NCBI RefSeq assembly: GCF_021155765.1
Contig: NC_060113.1
Location: forward strand, 796,501 to 860,500
Origin: Diprion similis
Taxonomy: Eukaryota; Arthropoda; Insecta; Hymenoptera; Diprionidae
Direction of reading: 5' to 3'
DNA length: 64,000 nt
Shown: positions 62,273-64,000 of the stretch, piece after piece
Layout: each line of letters starts with the position of its first letter
Numbering within the stretch: the stretch's first letter is position 1
Position numbers and translations under genes: made by a program
The notes under the pieces: generated by a model
What the model saw: only the letters and a program-made list of their open reading frames with translations
Told to the model about the DNA's origin: nothing
Database searches by the model: none

Positions 62273-63137
62273 ACACAATAGAGAAATAATAATTATAGAG
62301 AGAGAGAGAAAAAAGGTTTTTCGATTTTATTTCAGAGTTTCAGAACGATCTTGTTTCGTGTTTTTTTTTCTGTTATTTCTTTTTTCTCTTTTTCTTTCCT
62401 CTCATTACGCTGAATTCCTTTTACAACAAGATTTCGTTTCCTCTTCGAACGATCGTTATATCATCACCTTCCTGCGTATTTTCATTTTATTTCGTTCTTT
62501 TTTTTTCTTCATTTTTTTCCTCTTTCTTTTCATCTCTCTAACTTTCTCCACTTTTCTTTTCTACACCCTCGCTCGAACCAAAAATACTGCACTGGCACAG
62601 TGTACGTTATACGCGGTCGGGGGTGTAACTTACGTTAAAAATCAATTTTTAGTATTTCGAGTCACATTTAAAGGGTGAGGGAAACGGTTTTTTTTTTTTC
62701 TCCTCCCCACCAACATCAAATTCACACTGTTCCACATTTTTCTCCCTTCCATATCCCTTTTCTTATTTGCTTTCTTTTCCACTTTCTTTCTTCCCCTATT
62801 TTCCTTTTATTTCTCTCTCTTCTTTTTCACTCTCCTCCGTCGCGCGGTTGAAAGGAAATATCAGGCTTCAGTCATTTCGTACATACGCATAATACATAGG
62901 TAATATACATATATTATATAATATATATATATATATAGTAATAAGGGGTCTCCAATGTTCGATTCCTGTTTTATTGCGATCGACCCGATCGTTACATTTT
63001 TTTCTTTACTTTATATTCTCTTATTCGGGTTCATATTTGCATATACATATATATGTATATAGATGTATATCGTTTATCACAAGTATGTGAGTAGGTACGT
63101 GAAGTTAGGCAATTTTTCGGCGATTCTCCAGAGCTAA

Positions 63138-63160
63138 GTAAATAAATAAATAAATAAATA
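63138..63160. repeat. (AAAT)n microsatellite
   Basis: About five to six units. Confidence 0.85.
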
Positions 63161-63349
63161 TACATACATAATATACAATAATTATATTTATACAGAAGTT
63201 TTGCCAAGAGTGAAAAGAATATTGAACTTAATAACGAAGGTTAAATTTCTCTCTATATGTATATACATATATACGTCAAGCCATTAGATAAATAGATCTT
63301 AATTGTGCGGGAAATGGCGATGGGCGGAGGCGAAGGGGGGCAGATAGGA

Positions 63350-63365
63350 GGGGGGGGGGGGGGGG
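63350..63365. repeat. Poly-G tract
   Basis: 16 consecutive G in a G-rich context. Confidence 0.85.
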
Positions 63366-63538
63366 AGGTCTGCGTTCAATTTACCCTTAGATGGTAACAA
63401 TTGAAGTTTCCCTAAGCTAAGCATATTTAGCAGTAATTGTGTAATCAATTGCGAGGAGAGACTGCCATTGTTGCATGTCTATACCTAAGTATACTGTATA
63501 TATGTATAATGTATATATATATATATGTATATACATTA

Positions 63539-64000
63539 GGGTGGCGCAAAAAAACCGCCATTTTTTTTTTTTTTTTACGAGTCTCGTGTGACAAAATGTT
63601 AGTTTTTGATGTTTTAAGAGCCCACTCCAAAGGACAGTTCAAAAAAAAATTTTTAAGAGGTTGCTCCAAAGTTTTTAAAATGTCAATAATCGTCAAAAAA
63701 TTAAATTAAAAAAATTATATTTTCAGTATTTTGTTTGATTTTTAATTCACGTCTCGGTGTATTGTTATAGATTCTTTCTTACTAAATTGAAGAAAAAAAA
63801 TTTATGAAATTTTAATATGAATATTAAAAGGTCGATCGAAAAGATCTAAAGAAATGCACCAAAAAATTGAAAAAAAATTATGAGAGACCTGTCAAAATTC
63901 AAATTTTGAACTGAAACTTTCGGACACTTATTTTTTTTTTTTTTTTTTTGTTTACAAAATTATACCGTAACGAGAAAAAAAAATGAAAGAAAAAAAAAAC
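63539..64000 (-). mobile_element. Foldback MITE, copy D (cut by window edge, reverse orientation)
   Basis: Begins GGGTGGCGCAAAAAAACCG after TA (63537-63538) and a (TA)n tract. The first arm matches the other copies. After it, the internal region runs in the opposite direction to copies A-C: the segment with GTATTTTGTTTGATTTTTAAT comes first, and ACTGAAACTTTCGG later. The element is therefore inserted in reverse. The far arm lies beyond 64000. Confidence 0.85.

Larger units (their letters stand above)
38409..64000 (+). other. First intron of the signal-peptide gene (at least 25.6 kb, open at right edge)
   Basis: From the GTAAGT donor at 38409 to the window end I find no further exon with convincing protein content. 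The open frames present are built on poly-T, (CT)n, (AT)n, GGA or GGT tracts. The stretch is very rich in microsatellites, homopolymer runs and dispersed repeats, each listed separately. Long T tracts outnumber long A tracts on the plus strand over most of 39-50 kb. Treating the whole stretch as one intron is an inference from the donor. An unrelated nested gene cannot be ruled out. Confidence 0.5.

Overview
This is a eukaryotic, almost certainly insect, nuclear window. The coding sequence is split by short GT-AG introns. The recognisable genes are insect-type membrane UDP-glycosyltransferases (UGTs), and the rest is rich in microsatellites, MITE-like elements and a large tandem satellite. The UGT signature variant (Y-Q-G-G-L-Q-S-T-E-E) is one I associate with hymenopteran UGTs, so a sawfly, wasp or relative is my best guess. 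That placement is inference, not shown by the sequence.

Layout. (1) 1-1451, minus strand: the 5' part of an unrecognised gene for a basic, Ser/Arg/Thr-Pro-rich protein, running off the left edge (three exons joined in frame). (2) 2465-8250, minus strand: a tandem UGT cluster of two complete five-exon genes (529 and 530 aa) and one rearranged pseudogene. The two intact genes share a 503-nt perfectly identical stretch that includes two introns, while neighbouring sequence on both sides differs. This is a signature of gene conversion. (3) About 8.25-14.24 kb: no supportable gene. It holds a 120-bp tandem duplication, a long AT-rich hairpin and scattered palindromes. (4) About 14.24-36.69 kb: a 22.4-kb satellite of about 74 monomers of 304 bp, with nested higher-order repeats (8-mer = 2432 bp, 4-mer = 1216 bp, shorter multiples) and decayed monomers at both edges. 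(5) 37.7-38.41 kb, plus strand: CpG-rich leader and first coding exon of a secreted or membrane protein (signal peptide, phase-1 donor). (6) 38.41 kb to the right edge: more than 25 kb of its first intron, packed with microsatellites, long poly-T/A and poly-G tracts, and at least two families of dispersed elements.

The best-defined mobile family is a foldback, Tc1/mariner-style MITE with TA target duplications, terminal inverted repeats starting GGGTGGCGCAAAAAAAC and arms of about 150-170 nt. Four copies, plus one end remnant, lie in the last 14 kb. A second family begins GGGGYATTCCA next to (TA)n tracts. No tRNA, rRNA or CRISPR array was found, and the many ORFs inside the satellite are by-products of its sequence, not genes.

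How the parts relate: the UGTs are phase-II detoxification enzymes evolving by duplication, conversion and decay. The satellite is a separate heterochromatin-like block between them and the promoter of the long-intron gene. No operon-like or multi-gene system is visible. The most unusual items are the higher-order satellite close to a promoter, the UGT mosaic, and the MITE cluster in one intron.
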